Made by a program: the position numbers and the translations under genes. Of a stretch of 64,000 nucleotides of DNA, positions 13,561-27,268 are shown piece by piece (position 1 is the first letter of the stretch; each line of letters opens with the position of its first letter). A model generated the notes under the pieces. It was given only the letters and a program-made list of their open reading frames with translations. It ran no database searches and was not told the DNA's origin. Source of the stretch: Eudromia elegans (lineage: Eukaryota; Chordata; Aves; Tinamiformes; Tinamidae); assembly GCA_003342815.1 (NCBI GenBank), contig PTEX01000015.1, forward strand, positions 3,587,365-3,651,364, given 5' to 3'.

Positions 13561-15509
13561 TTAAGTCAGAAACCATGCTAGTTCACAACCCTTTTCACAA
13601 CAGCAAAAGAACCTTTTTGTAGTTATTTTATTACTGGCTAATTTTATATTCTAAAAACTTTCATAGGTATAGCCAGAATGATGACTCTTGATAAATCCTT
13701 ATTGGTATCATGACTTGGGATATTTTTGCAGTTACAGCCAATATGCAACAAAAAGTTGAGAAAAGAGCTTTTACATAGCATGTATCATCCAATTCAGTCA
13801 AATTCTACTGCAGTTACTATCAAACTATAAATATATCTAGATCTGTCTCAATGCTACATTAGTTACATCTTTTACACTGCAGCTGTTTATCAAGCTGTTT
13901 CAGAACTTTGTTATATAGTAATATATCATTTACAGACTAAATCTGTGTTTTACCTCATTAGACAAGCTTGCTTTTTAAACAGTGTTTCCCTTTAGTTTGC
14001 ACGGTGTTCTTTTCTTCCTAATATTTGTCTTCTTGGTATATGGATTTATATATGACTCCTACCATAGCTTTTTCTGGCTAAAAACAAACAGATAAACAAA
14101 CAAATCTCGAGATCCTTTAGTCTCCTCATTCTAATTTTGAATAATTTTTTCTTGAAATCAAATCACCAGAAATACACATAAGCCAGATGAAGCATCTGAC
14201 ATTGCTCTGTTGCTATATCCCAATGATCCTTGGTATTTTTTGGTTGATTAGTTGGTGGAAATATGTTAAACACTGACAGGGTATTCATATTAGGATGGAG
14301 GAGTCTAAGGAGAGTGTTGTGCAAATGAGGGAATGCTTTTTTCTGGTATCAGGCCTTGGTCATTGCTCGCACTTTCAATATTCTGCAGTGGATATGATCC
14401 AGTTTCTTGAGCACGCATGTACCAAAATTTTCATATGGTCAGATAGAAGGAGTTACTACTTCATTGCATTACATCCACCTGTTCTACATCTTCAGAATGA
14501 AAACAGAGAAACCTATTTACTTCAGAACTTTACACATATCATTGTTATTATTTATCCCTTTCTCCTTGCAGAATAATCCAATTTTTTGCTAATTCTCTTT
14601 TTATTAATATGATTATAAAACTTCATATTACCTGTTTAAATTTCCTTGGAAGGTTTAATTCATCATTTGAAAGTTCTCATTTTTTATCTGTACTTTCTTA
14701 TCTCCAAAAGGTGAGAGGTATCTCTTCTTGATGGTCAAGCTCTTTTTTTCTCCTATTCTTACAGCTCTTCAAATACAAAATTAAGAAAAAGGGGCATTAC
14801 TTGTCCTCATTTTTTTCATGAATACTCCAAAAGTTCTATGCAAAATATTTAGATGTTTTGGACCATTTTTGCAATTAAAATAAACAAATACATATGTATG
14901 TTTACAAATATATGCTTTTATATTTATGCTTTCTATGTATTTAACAAATGTTGGGAGTTTTGGAACAATCACCTAACAGTGAAAAAGCTAAGCAACTAAA
15001 GCAATTGAACAAAAGGACAAATATACGATAAGGATATTTGACATGGAGAGTGCGGAAGTGTACCTTAATATATAAAGAGTTCTCTGTCTCCTTGTAATGC
15101 CAAATAAAGATGTCTGTCTTGTATATCATAAAAAAAATATTTGAACCATTGGACAAATTGTTAGTTGGTAGTGTTAGTATAACCACTTGCATCTTTTCAT
15201 CGTTGCAGATGCACAGTGGCAAATCAGCTTTCCTGATTTTATTAAATAAAAAAAGTTTATTTTGTGAGCTAAGCCTTAGTGTTTTGTCCAGCAAGATATT
15301 TTCCCAGTATTGAATAGAATTAAAATAAATATCTATCTTACATGTTACGAACAAGCTGCCCATGTTTTAATAATGATAAAAAAATAATATAAGCTTTTAG
15401 TTTTGTAAATATAGAGTAATACATCCTTGAAAAAGGGGAACTGGTTTTGATTTTGGAGAACAGTGCTCTTCAGCATGCTGACCATTTTCCTTTGTGAATT
15501 GATGTCAGC

Positions 15510-15538
15510 AATATTGAGCAGATTTGGTGCTCAATATT
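15510..15538. repeat. hairpin: perfect 11-bp stem, 7-base loop
   Basis: The arm AATATTGAGCA (15510-15520), loop GATTTGG and arm TGCTCAATATT (15528-15538) pair perfectly. The flanking bases do not extend the stem. Confidence 0.9.
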
Positions 15539-18500
15539 TATTTCCAGTGAACATATAAATGAACTCTCTCTTCAGGAAGCTGACCCATATTCAGAGCAGA
15601 TCCAGCCTTCCCATGCCTTTCCAAATAAGAAATCTAAAGAGATTATAGCTGGCACTCAGATTGAGATTAAAAGTTCTCATGTCAGGCATCTAAATTTATA
15701 CTATGGTCAGTGGAGATTGTCCCATACAGTCTCTGGAACCTAGAGAGTTCGAGTAGTTGTTGTTGCCTATTTTAGTGAGTTCTGGACGAGGCTGTAGATA
15801 GATGGCTGAATACAGTACTAGGTCTAAGATGAATTGGCTTTTGCCCTGGCACTGCTGTAGAGTAGCTAAGATGTCTAGATAGAAATGACAGTCATTTACT
15901 TTCAGCTATGGGAGACTTAGGCCTTTCTGAATTTACAGCTGGAAGCCAGAACATGGGATAACTTAGGGCATCTCAAGGGCAGTTAGCTCTGTTTAGGAAA
16001 TAAAAGAATTATGCCACCAAATTTAGTGTTGAATTGAACCCTTCCCTATTTGAAGTCACTGATTCATATGCTTAGGTTAGATAAATTAAAGCATATTTTC
16101 AAGCAGATATATTTTGCATCCTAGACTGAAGAAAGGGTAAGTCTTCATACCTTTACTTCTTTTCTGTGAACACAGAAAGGTGCCACCTCATTGTGCCGAG
16201 AAAGGATACCAAATGCAAAACAAAAGGACTAGAATGCATATAATGGAAAGCATAGTTTACTCTTACTATGTCACTCAATTACAAGTAGATAAGGGAGTCA
16301 TAAAAAATTAGGACAGTGAGGCAAAACTCAGAACCAGTGGTGTTAGTTTTTCCCACTTTTTGTGCTTTCCTCCATCTGCCAAACCTGCATGCATAACTCC
16401 ATCTAAATACTGAAGTTATACTAAATAAATGTTCTGGGGAAAAAATTCACCTGTTATATTTGGTCAATGTATAACTAGGTTAGCTGTATCTGTAAACTAC
16501 AGACATTCAGGCAGCCTGTTGCTTCAGTGATATTTTCATGCTAAAATTCACTGATTAAATTTCTGTATTTAAGGGCCTATGAAACAGGTATCACAACCAA
16601 TTAAACTTTTTCTGAAAATGTCAAGTTGTTTTGCAAAAAGCAACCATTCTTGATTAGCTCAGTTGGGAGAGACAGAAAGAAAAAAAAAGAAAAAAAAAAC
16701 CCCAAACCCTACTGTGGTCTAAAGCACTGCTTCTCTTTCTTGAGATGCATCACCATTAAAAATTCTAAGAACAAGCAAATAAGCCCCAGTGGTAAGGAGA
16801 GGTCAGAGGGGCCCTTAAGGTGTAAAGGATCGGTGGAGGGGAATAGAGAGTTGAAAGGGAAGGAATGAGAAAAGTTCAAAACCACTGGGGTAGAAAAGGC
16901 ACGAGGATGTCATAATTTCTTGATATATACTGAGGTACATGGGTAAATCTGCTGTTATCGGTTCACTGGAATAAAATTAATATTTCATGATGTTTCTGAA
17001 GACCATATTTTTAGCAAAGTTTTCTAATATTGATATTAAGTTTAGAACTATTTAGGTGTTTTTTTTTTTTTCTTTCTCTATGTCTTGGTGCATGTGTTGA
17101 TTCAGGAGAACTGGAATTTTAGACCCCAGGGAACAATTAGGGAATGTGTTTTTACTGGGAGCTAGAGTAACCAGAAGTGAACAAGTGACTGATTGTAATC
17201 TTCACCTAAATTAAGGGCAGACTCTTCTGGTTTCAGATAAAGTTGGAGATGCAGAAAAAAAAGGCATTGTCAATCCTGTGATGAGTTTGTGTTTGCTCAC
17301 ATATTCAGAGTTTAGGAAAGCAGAAATCATGAAACTTCTTAAAAGAAAGCTGAAATTCTTTGTTTAACTCTGTATTCTTGCCCTTTAGGTATCATGATTG
17401 GACTAATAATTTTCTTATAGGTTTTTTCCAATTATGTGGATACTTCGAGGAAAAAAGACAATAGAAATACAAATCAAAAGTCAGAAGTACTCCTGAGCTT
17501 ACCTTGGCATTGGTGTTTTAGCAACTTACCAATTACTTGTGACTACCTTCTTGTGTTAAATTCCTTTTAAAGGGATTTATTGGTTTGGCAAAAGTACCCA
17601 GACAGCCTTATTGTTGTTTCTTGTTCACTAGTCACACAAAATCGTTTTTCCATGCTGTTTCAGAAAACATATGGAAAAGGAAAGTTGAATTCCTCAGCTG
17701 AATGAAGCAGCTGTTTGCTGTTTACTCTTAATTGCTTTTATAAGTAGACTTCTTCATTCACTGCTCTTATCCATGCTGTCTTCTAAAAAGTGATGGGTTT
17801 CTCTTTTCATTTAGTCCAAATTTCTAACTTATTATTAAAAAAAAATAGCAAATAAAGACAAATAGCAAATAATTTCCCATACTTTGACAATGTCTTTAAC
17901 ATTAAGGAAATTAACACGAAAGAAAATACTTTTTTTTTAATATAAAATATTAAGATTTTAGTCATTGAGTTTGATAGTGTTTTTGGCTCTATGCCATAGT
18001 GTCATAATTAAATAACACGTTTCCGCAAGACCTATGTAGCAGTTCTATTAACGTCATTTTTACTGATGCATAACTAGTTATGTTAAATTCCCACATATAC
18101 TTTCAGCATGACTTCAATTTTTAAGAATGTACCGAGTTAATTTATCATTGTGCATTAGATAGCGAAAATGGATATATTTTTCTTCCTGTTTTTAGGGGCT
18201 GAACTGTTACTTCTAAAAGGCTTTTTTCGAATATCAGCAAAAGTTTCCCTCTATCTACTTTAACACTTCTCAAAATCTCACTTTGTTCCAGAGTTTGATC
18301 AAACTTGATGACTTCTTTGTAGTAGGCTCTTACTGTGCCTAGTGCTGTACAAACCATTGACCCTCTTCCAAAAAACTCTACTGTAGACTAGATCTGGGCA
18401 GTCCAGAGTGAACATCCTATACAATTGCTTCATCACTTGCCACTGAATAATAATTTCTCTTTCATTTCTTCTCAACACAAGAAATGCAAAATGGGTGTTT

Positions 18501-21500
18501 TCTAGTATTTGTTCCATATCCTTCTTTCTGAAAATTGATATGAAGATTTGTTTAAACTGATAGCAGTAACTACCTCTTCTGTGAATAAATTACACTTTCC
18601 ATTTCTGAGAGGTCCTACTCTTTTCCTCCTTGCTGACCTCTTCTTCTCCATGTACTTTAAAAAATTCTGATTTATCTCAAACCCTCATGCAATCTGCTTT
18701 TCATTTTCTACCCTTAATTTTCTTATCATTTTTTGCACTCTCTCTTAACGTCATTCTCTAATCTTCTCAGTACTGCTGTGTAGCTGATGTTTTATGCCTT
18801 GTATTTCCTCTTCCTTATGTTGTTGGACTTTTCAGCTCATCGTCATTGACTTTTTACTCCCTGTATATGAACTGCAAGATTGCACACATAACCTATATGT
18901 ATGCATTCATTTAGCTCTTCACATTTTCTGCTTTTTTTTTCTCGTTATCAATATTTTTTCTTTAATGCTTTTTATCATGTTAATTTTTCACCTGACATAA
19001 CATATTTTTCTAAAATGTTTCATCTTAAATGTTTTGAATTCTTTAACTAGTGCCAGTTTGATTTTTCTCTCTAGTCTTAAGAAACCTACTTTTTTTCAGT
19101 TCCTTTATGAACAAGCTTTCATGCCTCTAGTTAAATGATATTCTCAAAAATAGTTGCAATTGCTTTTTAATGTATGCAGGAAAAAGATGAGAAACTTCTG
19201 GGTCAGGAACAGTCTTCATTTTGTATAACAACAATTGCATTGCTAAAGATAAACAAATAAATCCTTTTATATAATAAGGAAGCAGTTATACTGGTTCTGT
19301 GTCAGTCGAGGATTCTACTAAGCTAAAGAATCCTTGGATATCGTATTAAGCCAACTCTGCTGCCTGTTGTTGTCTGCACTATATTTTTTCCAAAGTTATT
19401 GGATATGTTTATTCCGGTTAAAGAAACTACCTCTGAACTGGTAATAAGATGGCAGTGGTGGCTGTAGAGATTAGCTGCCATAGATTTTGAAGTATTTACG
19501 ATGGCTAGGAGTGATAGATACTTGTGAGTCAGGCTGTATTAGGAGGTATCAGAAGAATACTAGACGGTTAAGCAGAGATTCCTCAGTGCAATACATAAGC
19601 AATAAGTATTTCTAAGGAATGTTCATTTCCTGGAGGGAGTAGTGAGATATATATTACGATCTTGGCAAAATGATGTTCTTTGGAAGAGCTGATCGCGGCC
19701 AGTATCTTTCGGGCTTTCTAATTTCCAGGTTAAAATACTATAAGCTGAACTGTAAATTAATGGATGTTTCAAACATGTTAAAAATGGAGCTGCAACCTCT
19801 GGTTCCTCCCACTCCCCATGGTGTCAAGTGGTGTGGGAAGACCCATGGTGGGATTTGGCTCTGAGTATCTGGGCGGATGGAAGTGGCCTGCAGTAGAGTG
19901 GCTACATTAAGGATTTCTTAGGCTTCCAACAGATGAAAGATGATCCCAAATCTCCCTCTTGTGTGAGATGCACACTCCGAGTAGATTTTAGCCCTAAGTA
20001 TTTATCAGATTTTCAGCAAATTGATTTGAGTGCTTTTGAACTGTGCAAAATAAATGAGGCTTAAGAGTTCTGGATTAAATTTGTACTTGTGTTACAGCTG
20101 CAAATGGCTTCCGTGTACAAAACTATAATTTTACAGGTGGTTAATCTGTAACATGGGCCAAGATTTTATTGCATAAAAATTAAAATTGAGAGACATCAAA
20201 TACTGAAATAGATGTCATACTTGAATTATAGCTAGCTTTAAAAAAAAATGTTGAGCGGATCTATTTCCAATTTAACATTGTTTCAGACATCTATTAACAT
20301 CAAAAAGGCATACGAGTTATGTAGTATCAGTAGGACTCTCCACCTGAGAGAAATACTGAGCAATCAAGTATAAAACATTAACTTTACATGAAAATATATA
20401 CCTAAACTAAGGTGGTAGTGTGATATTCTCACTGATACACTGCACTGGCTGGGGGAAGGGAGAATAGAAAATGAGGAAGTGGACCCCTTAGTGCCAAGCA
20501 GCACAAATTGGAGTTAAGATGAATAAAAAGAATCCAAGAGCTATTAATCGAAGCTCAACACCTCTAGGGATAAATGATTCTTATGCCTGAAATAGATTTA
20601 ACTCTCCCCAAACAGTAATCTCACTCCTGAACAGGAAATGAAAATAAAAGCAAGCTACCTACCAGGCAAGAGTGGCTTCTACCTTCTGAATATTGCAGTT
20701 GCTTGAGAGCTGCGAAATGTGGTAGTCCCCTACAACTATAGAAATCTGTGATTGTGAATGCCTGCATAATAATCTTTACACATACAGGGAGTATTAAAGA
20801 GGATCTTTCTGAACACTCATTTTTCCCCACATTGGTACTCTGTGATTAACATGCTATTTATATTTTGTAGTACTGATGTGAACTGCAATACCTATTTCTT
20901 TTCACACATAAAATTCTGCCAATTGAAGATAGCTAAGAATCACTGCTCCTATTTTAAATGGAAGAAAAAATTTTAAAAGATACTATTCAAAAGTTCTGCT
21001 GATGCCTTATTTTTTTAAATAAAGAATGTTAAATATGTCATTACCAACTTCAAATTTAACTTGGTATTTATGTAGTTTTCAAATAATCTTCATCTTGCTA
21101 ACCCGGCTCCCTCTTATTTTCTGATTTAAGCAAATCTAAACACATGTTTAAATGATGCAGTGCTCATTTTGGAGCTTTTTAAGAAGTTCTTGGCTTGGGA
21201 TGACAGCAGATTGTTTCCAAAGGGAGACGAGTTAGCTAAATGCTGAGGCATTTGGTGAGTTCAGCCCTCAAAGACTATCTTTATTTAGCTGCTAAATGGG
21301 GCAGGGAGAAAGAATGGCTCTGCTGCTACAATTTTCTTTTACTCCAGAGTTCCTTTTTGGAAGACCTCTTTGGCCTTTCCTGAAAAGTCTGCAGTTCATG
21401 TTTGGCTGTAATTCATATTCCAGACGTCTTTTCCTGATCTCTCTGTTTCCTCTGCAATTTCTTTGGTTTGGATAAATCTGTCTGCAGAGGAGTCAATGGC

Positions 21501-22351
21501 AAAACTTTGCCTTAACTGAGGTCAGGATTTTGTCCTTCAGTTCATGTTTGCTAAGCCACATCAGGTGTAGCTGCTTAGCAGTTGCCATACCACTTGGTCC
21601 CCTACTCTTCCTGTTTTATTTTCTTGCAGATATTTCACTGAATGTGTAAAATGATTTATTTACTGATTTACTCATTCATTCATATATCAATATACAGATA
21701 TACTCTTATTCAGTCTGAGTTAGAGTTCCTGAAATTCGCTATTTCTGAGTGGTTTAGAGTCACTGTCAGACCAATGGATTCAAGGAAAGTTTCTCTGTGG
21801 AGGTAGGCAAGTGCCTAATGAACATCAAAAACAGAACTAAATTATACCGAGTTGCCTTTAAAATCAAGAGCTTGTCAACTTTAATGCTTGTTTTCAATCA
21901 TACATGTATCTCGATCTGTAGCAAAATGCATAAACCTCATCTTTCGTTTACTTTCTCTGGACTGGGGCTATGTTTCCTGTTTTTATGTTCTGGGAATGTA
22001 CATGCAATTGTAGAGAAACACATTTTGGTTTAGTTCTATTCCTTTCCTTCTAACATCTTCTAACATTGTTAGTGTTGTGCACTGTTTTTCTCTTTCTTTA
22101 TTATTATTATTTTTCTTCTTTCAATATACACACATATATATTCACATGTTTATTTTCACATGAAACCTTTCTCCTCCTGTAGTGGAAAAGGTTTGTTTTA
22201 GACCGTTGTGTGAGGGCCACTGCAAGAAGTGTTTCAAAATATTTTTTTTCAAAAAAAAAAAATTGAAATTATTGACAGAATCTGCCTTGCCAAAGCCTGC
22301 TTACCACTCTTTAAAGAGTTCTTTAAGGATTTGAAACATCTTCTTAGGCAT

Positions 22352-22429
22352 GTAAGTTTCTAATACAACTAATACAAATTGTTTAATAATGTCTAATACA
22401 ACTAATACAAGTAAGTTTCTAATACAACT
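22352..22429. repeat. interleaved direct repeats (TAATACAACTAATACAA family)
   Basis: GTAAGTTTCTAATACAACT occurs at 22352-22370 and again at 22411-22429, 59 bases apart. TCTAATACAACTAATACAA occurs at 22359-22377 and at 22392-22410, 33 bases apart. Inside each long unit is a shorter CTAATACAA / CTAATACAA doublet. The copies are identical, so the duplications look recent. Confidence 0.9.
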
Positions 22430-25400
22430 GTTGCATAACCGAATGCCTGGAATATTTATGAAGAGGACTACTTTCTCCTATAGAACTTGCACACGCTTTT
22501 CACTGTGTAAAGATTCCTTTAGTCATTCACTTTGTTGTCTCAAACAGAATTTATAAAATTAGTTACAAATCATACTAGGTATAATATTTGTCCCAGTAAA
22601 GCCAATCAGAGTGTACTAACAGCAGCAGTTTATGATTCTGAATGTCTGGTGAGACCTTGCACTCACTGGAAGATGTGGGACAGTTGTTACAGCAGAGTTC
22701 AGAGATATAGGATGTCCTCTTAGGTGAAGCTGTGTAGTTTTCCATATTGGTGTAGCTTAAAAGCATGTTGAAGTTTGTCTTTATGTACCACTGTTTTTCA
22801 TGATAAATTATAAATTTATGCTTAGTATCAAGAGAATCCCATTCTCTTACAGGAGACAGCTTGGGAGAGAGTAGTTAATGAAGGAGTCTACTCATTTGTG
22901 GACCTTAACAACACCCATAAATGAGTTGAAATACATATTAAAGTAAATACTTATGTATTGTTTTAAAAAGTACTGGATTATCATGTTAAGTTAAAAGCTC
23001 AAAAAAGAAGAAATTTAAATCTATGTAAAATATATTGCTTCATAATAGCACTTGTGATGTAAACATTGCAAATGTGTTCTGTTTTTAATAAACTCAGCAA
23101 TCAAACTTTTTCAGCACAAAGCCTCATGTACGAATGACTTTTAAATTACAAAGAAGTGAAACCATTTCTGGACACAGTAAAGACCGAAAATGAAATGGCA
23201 AAGGCTACTGCAGAGAGTGCAGCAAGCTCTTCGAGTATGCATTAGGAGTCCAGCATTTTCCTGGGCAGTCTGTTATAAGGAGTAGTGTGCTTACAATAAT
23301 TAGTATCCTGAACAACTCAGAGATGATTGTAGACACAGCTGTTGTTGTTTAAGGTAGCAGACACATCAATGGCAAGGCAGTAGGTATTGATTTGTGCAGT
23401 GACATCCTTCTAGCTATGTCATCTGAGTGAAAGAAGCCCCCAAATTAACCAATAATAAAGTGTTAGAAGTTGTAGTAGCTGCCTCTTGGGACTTGTTCTA
23501 GTTGAGGATAGATATCCTTCCTCTCCCCACAGCCATCAATCCTCCTTGAAGGACAGTGTGCAGGTCTAAATTGGTCAAAAACAAAATGTGAAGTCCAAAA
23601 GGGCAAAATAGCAGATTGCTGAATTTTATGTATCAAAAATTTCTTCAGAGTATTCTGAATTCTGATCTAATTATAAATATACAATGTTTAAAAATATTGT
23701 TATAAAAGTGAAAAAAATGGTTTTTTTTCTGTATTTGAATACAGAGGATTTAAATGTATAGCCCAATTTCCATCAAAATCAGATGTCAGAAATTGTTAGT
23801 TGTATCAACTTGATTTTCTTACTGTTCTGATTGTACAGTCCATTTTTGTCATGGGCCACTGGCTATATAGTGCATCAGCTCACTGTATGTAATAAAGGGT
23901 AGCAGGCCTGGACATTGTTGATGTTACAGCAGTAAAAAGCAGTGACCATAAATACTTAATCCACATGAACATCACTGAGAAGGTTTGTATTTAAGTAATA
24001 ATCATATGATATATAAAATGTTAATCAAAGGACTTATGTCCTAATTTGGATTTAAACCATCCCATACTATTATGAGATTTCTGTTTGTTTAGTACTATAA
24101 AACCTGATTGTAATCAAACTTTTTACAGTTCTTGGATTACCTTTTTATAAAGGTTATATATTTTATGAAACATTATACGACTGCATTCACCTCTTTCTGT
24201 TTTCCAGCAGATGGACTGAAAAATGTTATTGATACATAAACTAAGCTTTAAACAAGTAAGAATTCAATTAATTTTGAAAAGGTAGATTTATGTTACTGCA
24301 TTGGAGTTCAAGATACCTTATAGAATAAGCTTTAATTTACAAAGAGAAAATGTCTTTTTGCATTTCAGTATATGTTTTTGTCCTTAACCAGTATGTTTCA
24401 AGGGAATATAGACTCATATTTCCAAAAATACATGAATGCAAATATGTCTGAAGTAAAACAAATTCCTGACAAGCATCTATCATCTTCTAATAATAAATTA
24501 ATGCTTGTTTACATTAGCTCTTTTCTAAAAATATTCACTCCACAAAACAAAATTTATTTAGTTTCTTTTATTTTTCTGTTGGAACTAAAATATGTCTAGT
24601 CTATGGCACTTGATGTCAGGTATGAATAATCCTGAATTGGAGAAAGAGTTAAACAAATCTTTTATATTTATTAAAAAAAGATGAAGCTCTTGCAACATAT
24701 AGAGAAGTATGTAATCTTAGATTACTTCTAACTCTGCTGCAATCAAGGTATTCTCTGAGTAAAACCATGTTTTAAGTCTTAAGGATTTTAGTAAGTGCAA
24801 CTGGTACATATTAACACAGTATAACAATTTAAAGAAATGAAACTGCCAAACATGATCAATTTTTTACTGACACGGTATTCATTTCTAAACTATAGGAAAA
24901 ATCCGAGAAAGACTTTCTGTAGGTTTTGTTTTCTGTGGATTTTTTTTTTTTTAAATGTCACCCCTCCCTTGAGACTGCTGTGTAAAACTTCTGTGAAGTC
25001 ATAAAGAGAATTTAGAATTCCAGAACTGGAATCTTATTGCTATCTTCAATGGCTTTAAAGGCTTTGAAGTTTATTTATACTTATCTGTTGTTTCCACTAA
25101 TGATCTCTTCCAAGTAAAGCTTGAAACTAGAGACCTTTTCCTGTTTTGTTCTTACATGCCAAGGATTGCATGTAATCGCAAAGAACCTCCTTGTACTGGA
25201 TGAGAACTGAAATCCATGCTTATCTGTCCAAGGCCTGTATTAGAAGGAAAAAAAAAAAGATTTTAGTCCATCTAAGTTTATTTTATTTATTTTTTATTAA
25301 TGTCTAACATTCCATAGCTTGAATCTTAGTAGTTAACATAGAGTTATTTATATCTCTGTTATATAAATCCAACATCTGACTCAATCTTTTCTCTGACTCA

Positions 25401-26659
25401 GTCTTTTGGTTTAACTCAATCAATGTCAAGCCTTTCCAAAACATAGAGAAAAAACAGAACATTTTTTTCTGAAATTTAGTTCCAAATATTTTCAGAGCCC
25501 TGTTAAGTTTTCACAAGGTCTCCTATTCACTTTTAAATTGTGTCAGACTCTTTGGGAGGGAACAGAGCACATCTTACTGTTACAGGTCAGTCTGATGGGA
25601 GCGAGGCACTACTGTTGGAACTAGGAACTACTGTTTTTAACTGACCTCTTTGCTGCCACTTTTTCTCTTTGTAGTAGTTCACTTGAGATGCCAGTAGCTG
25701 CAACATAGTCTTATTGCAGTGGACTAATACAGTCCGCTGTATTAGAGTGGAAGCAGCTAAAGTAGCTGGCTACAGAATATGAGCTTGCTTGCTTTTGCTT
25801 GGAAACTTGAGAATATGAATGGAGGTAGCTGTAACTGCTGATATAAAGGACTAAGGAGTGAAAGTTATGGCTACTTTAGACTTTCTTGGCCATCATACCA
25901 AAAAGGAAAGAAAAATCTTAAGATAAAAGATGATTCTTCTTAAGGAGCTGACAAATTTGAGCTTTTGGTTTTTCTTTGATTGATTTTTTGTGTGTGTGAA
26001 AATAAGATATTTTTATTTTCTGAAATGTCTTATTTACTCTTATTATTCAGGACTGCATTTTTTTTTCATTTTAATATCAGCTGTACATATCAAAAACAGT
26101 GCTAATATTATGTGAAAGAATTTTTAAAAGTACAAAATACAATTATGACCACACTTAATACTTTTTTAGCCATTTGTGCATCCCAGTAAAGCATTCTTGT
26201 TATGAGTTGTGCAACTGATTTTATGCAGAATAAAAATTATCCTGTACTCGCTTTTAAATTGGTTGCTCTCTGTTACATTCCATGACCTGTTGCATACTGA
26301 ACGTGGAATCCATAGGCCTGCAGTGGATGAAGCTAATATTGTCTATGTCTTTCACTGCTGGCTGTTGTAAAAATCAATACAAAAAACTTATGAGAGCTCT
26401 CAGTACCAAATTCAATAGAAAATATGTCCCGTTTCTGCAGCTTTTGCAACATTGTTTGAGCTTCCAGGGCATGAAGGTCTGGACACACTTTTTATTGAAT
26501 CAGGTCCTCAGTAATGTCTTCATATATTTTTAAAGAAAACTCAGAAGTTACACACTGAAATAAACAGCGAGAATCTCACAAGTCGATGGTTAGACTAGAA
26601 AGCTTGAATTAGGATGTGAAGACTGAAATCTGTTTGGCTGGCAGCAGTTTTTGCAGAAA

Positions 26660-26677
26660 AAAAATATATATATATTT
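26660..26677. repeat. (AT)n microsatellite
   Basis: A poly-A run passes directly into ATATATATATAT. Confidence 0.85.
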
Positions 26678-27208
26678 CTAATGTGAGGTCTTCTATATCT
26701 GCTTGTATCAACTTCAGGGGATACAATCATAGTGCCTTTGGCACTGCCTAAATTTTAAAATGTCTATGCCCTGATAGACCATCAATAGACACTTATTTCA
26801 ATAAAAATCTTCAGAGTTAAAAAATTTATCCCACTAACTTACTCTACCAAAACATGTTCTTCTTTTTCTTTTTTCTTCCTGTTCAATGTATTCTTTAAGT
26901 ATTTTAAAAATATGTTTTAATCTATTATTTATTTAAAAAGTTTGATTTATGCCAGTTTTATATCCCTTTGGAAGTGTCTAGGAGATATATGCAGTCTGAG
27001 AGAAAGCAGTTGGCTCATGATAAACGTACGATGAAAGTGAAGCTGCTAGGCAGAGATTCAAGCAAATCAGCTGAAGACCCCAAAACATTCAGCTGGGAGG
27101 AAGCTTTAGTTTCCTTTCATTGTCTTTCATACAGAACTTATTTGGCAAAAAATATTTTGTGGAAGATTCTCCTGCATGCTCATCTGCATCATGTGAGATA
27201 AACTTTCA

Positions 27209-27268
27209 TATAATCATTAGAATCATTCAGGTTAGAAAAGACCTTCAAGATCATCAAGTCTAACCATA
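27209..27268 (-). mobile_element. CR1 3'-end fragment, minus strand, old
   Basis: The plus-strand text AATCATTAGAATCATTCAGG, then GTTAGAAAAGACCTTCAAGA, then TCATCAAGTCTAACC is the reverse complement of a CR1 3' end (octamer repeats, then the GGTTGGA...GATCATC...GACTTGAT block). Only about 60 bases are recognisable. Changes such as GTTAG for GTTGG show it is more diverged than copies A and B. The following 60 bases (to about 27330) may be a further degraded part, but I cannot align them. Confidence 0.8.

Larger units (their letters stand above)
13561..27208. other. AT-rich noncoding stretch
   Basis: It contains the hairpin at 15510, the interleaved repeats at 22352, an A-rich tract with AAAAAAACCCCAAACCCTA (16693-16711) and an (AT)n run at 26660. 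The longest frame (minus 14941-15363, 140 codons) is low-complexity and unrecognised. No exon seen. Confidence 0.6.

Noticed and set aside
14941-15363. 140-codon minus-strand frame
   Set aside because: The peptide is rich in Phe/Leu/Ile/Asn/Lys as expected from AT-rich DNA, with no recognisable motif.
18320-18360. CTAGTGCTGTACAAACC resembles a word found in some old vertebrate repeats
   Set aside because: Too short to assign, and the flanks do not continue the similarity.
22098-22150. CRISPR-like array or phage/bacterial content
   Set aside because: Simple ATT and AT repeats only. Nothing in the window is prokaryotic: no ribosome-binding-site-led operons, no regular repeat-spacer pattern.
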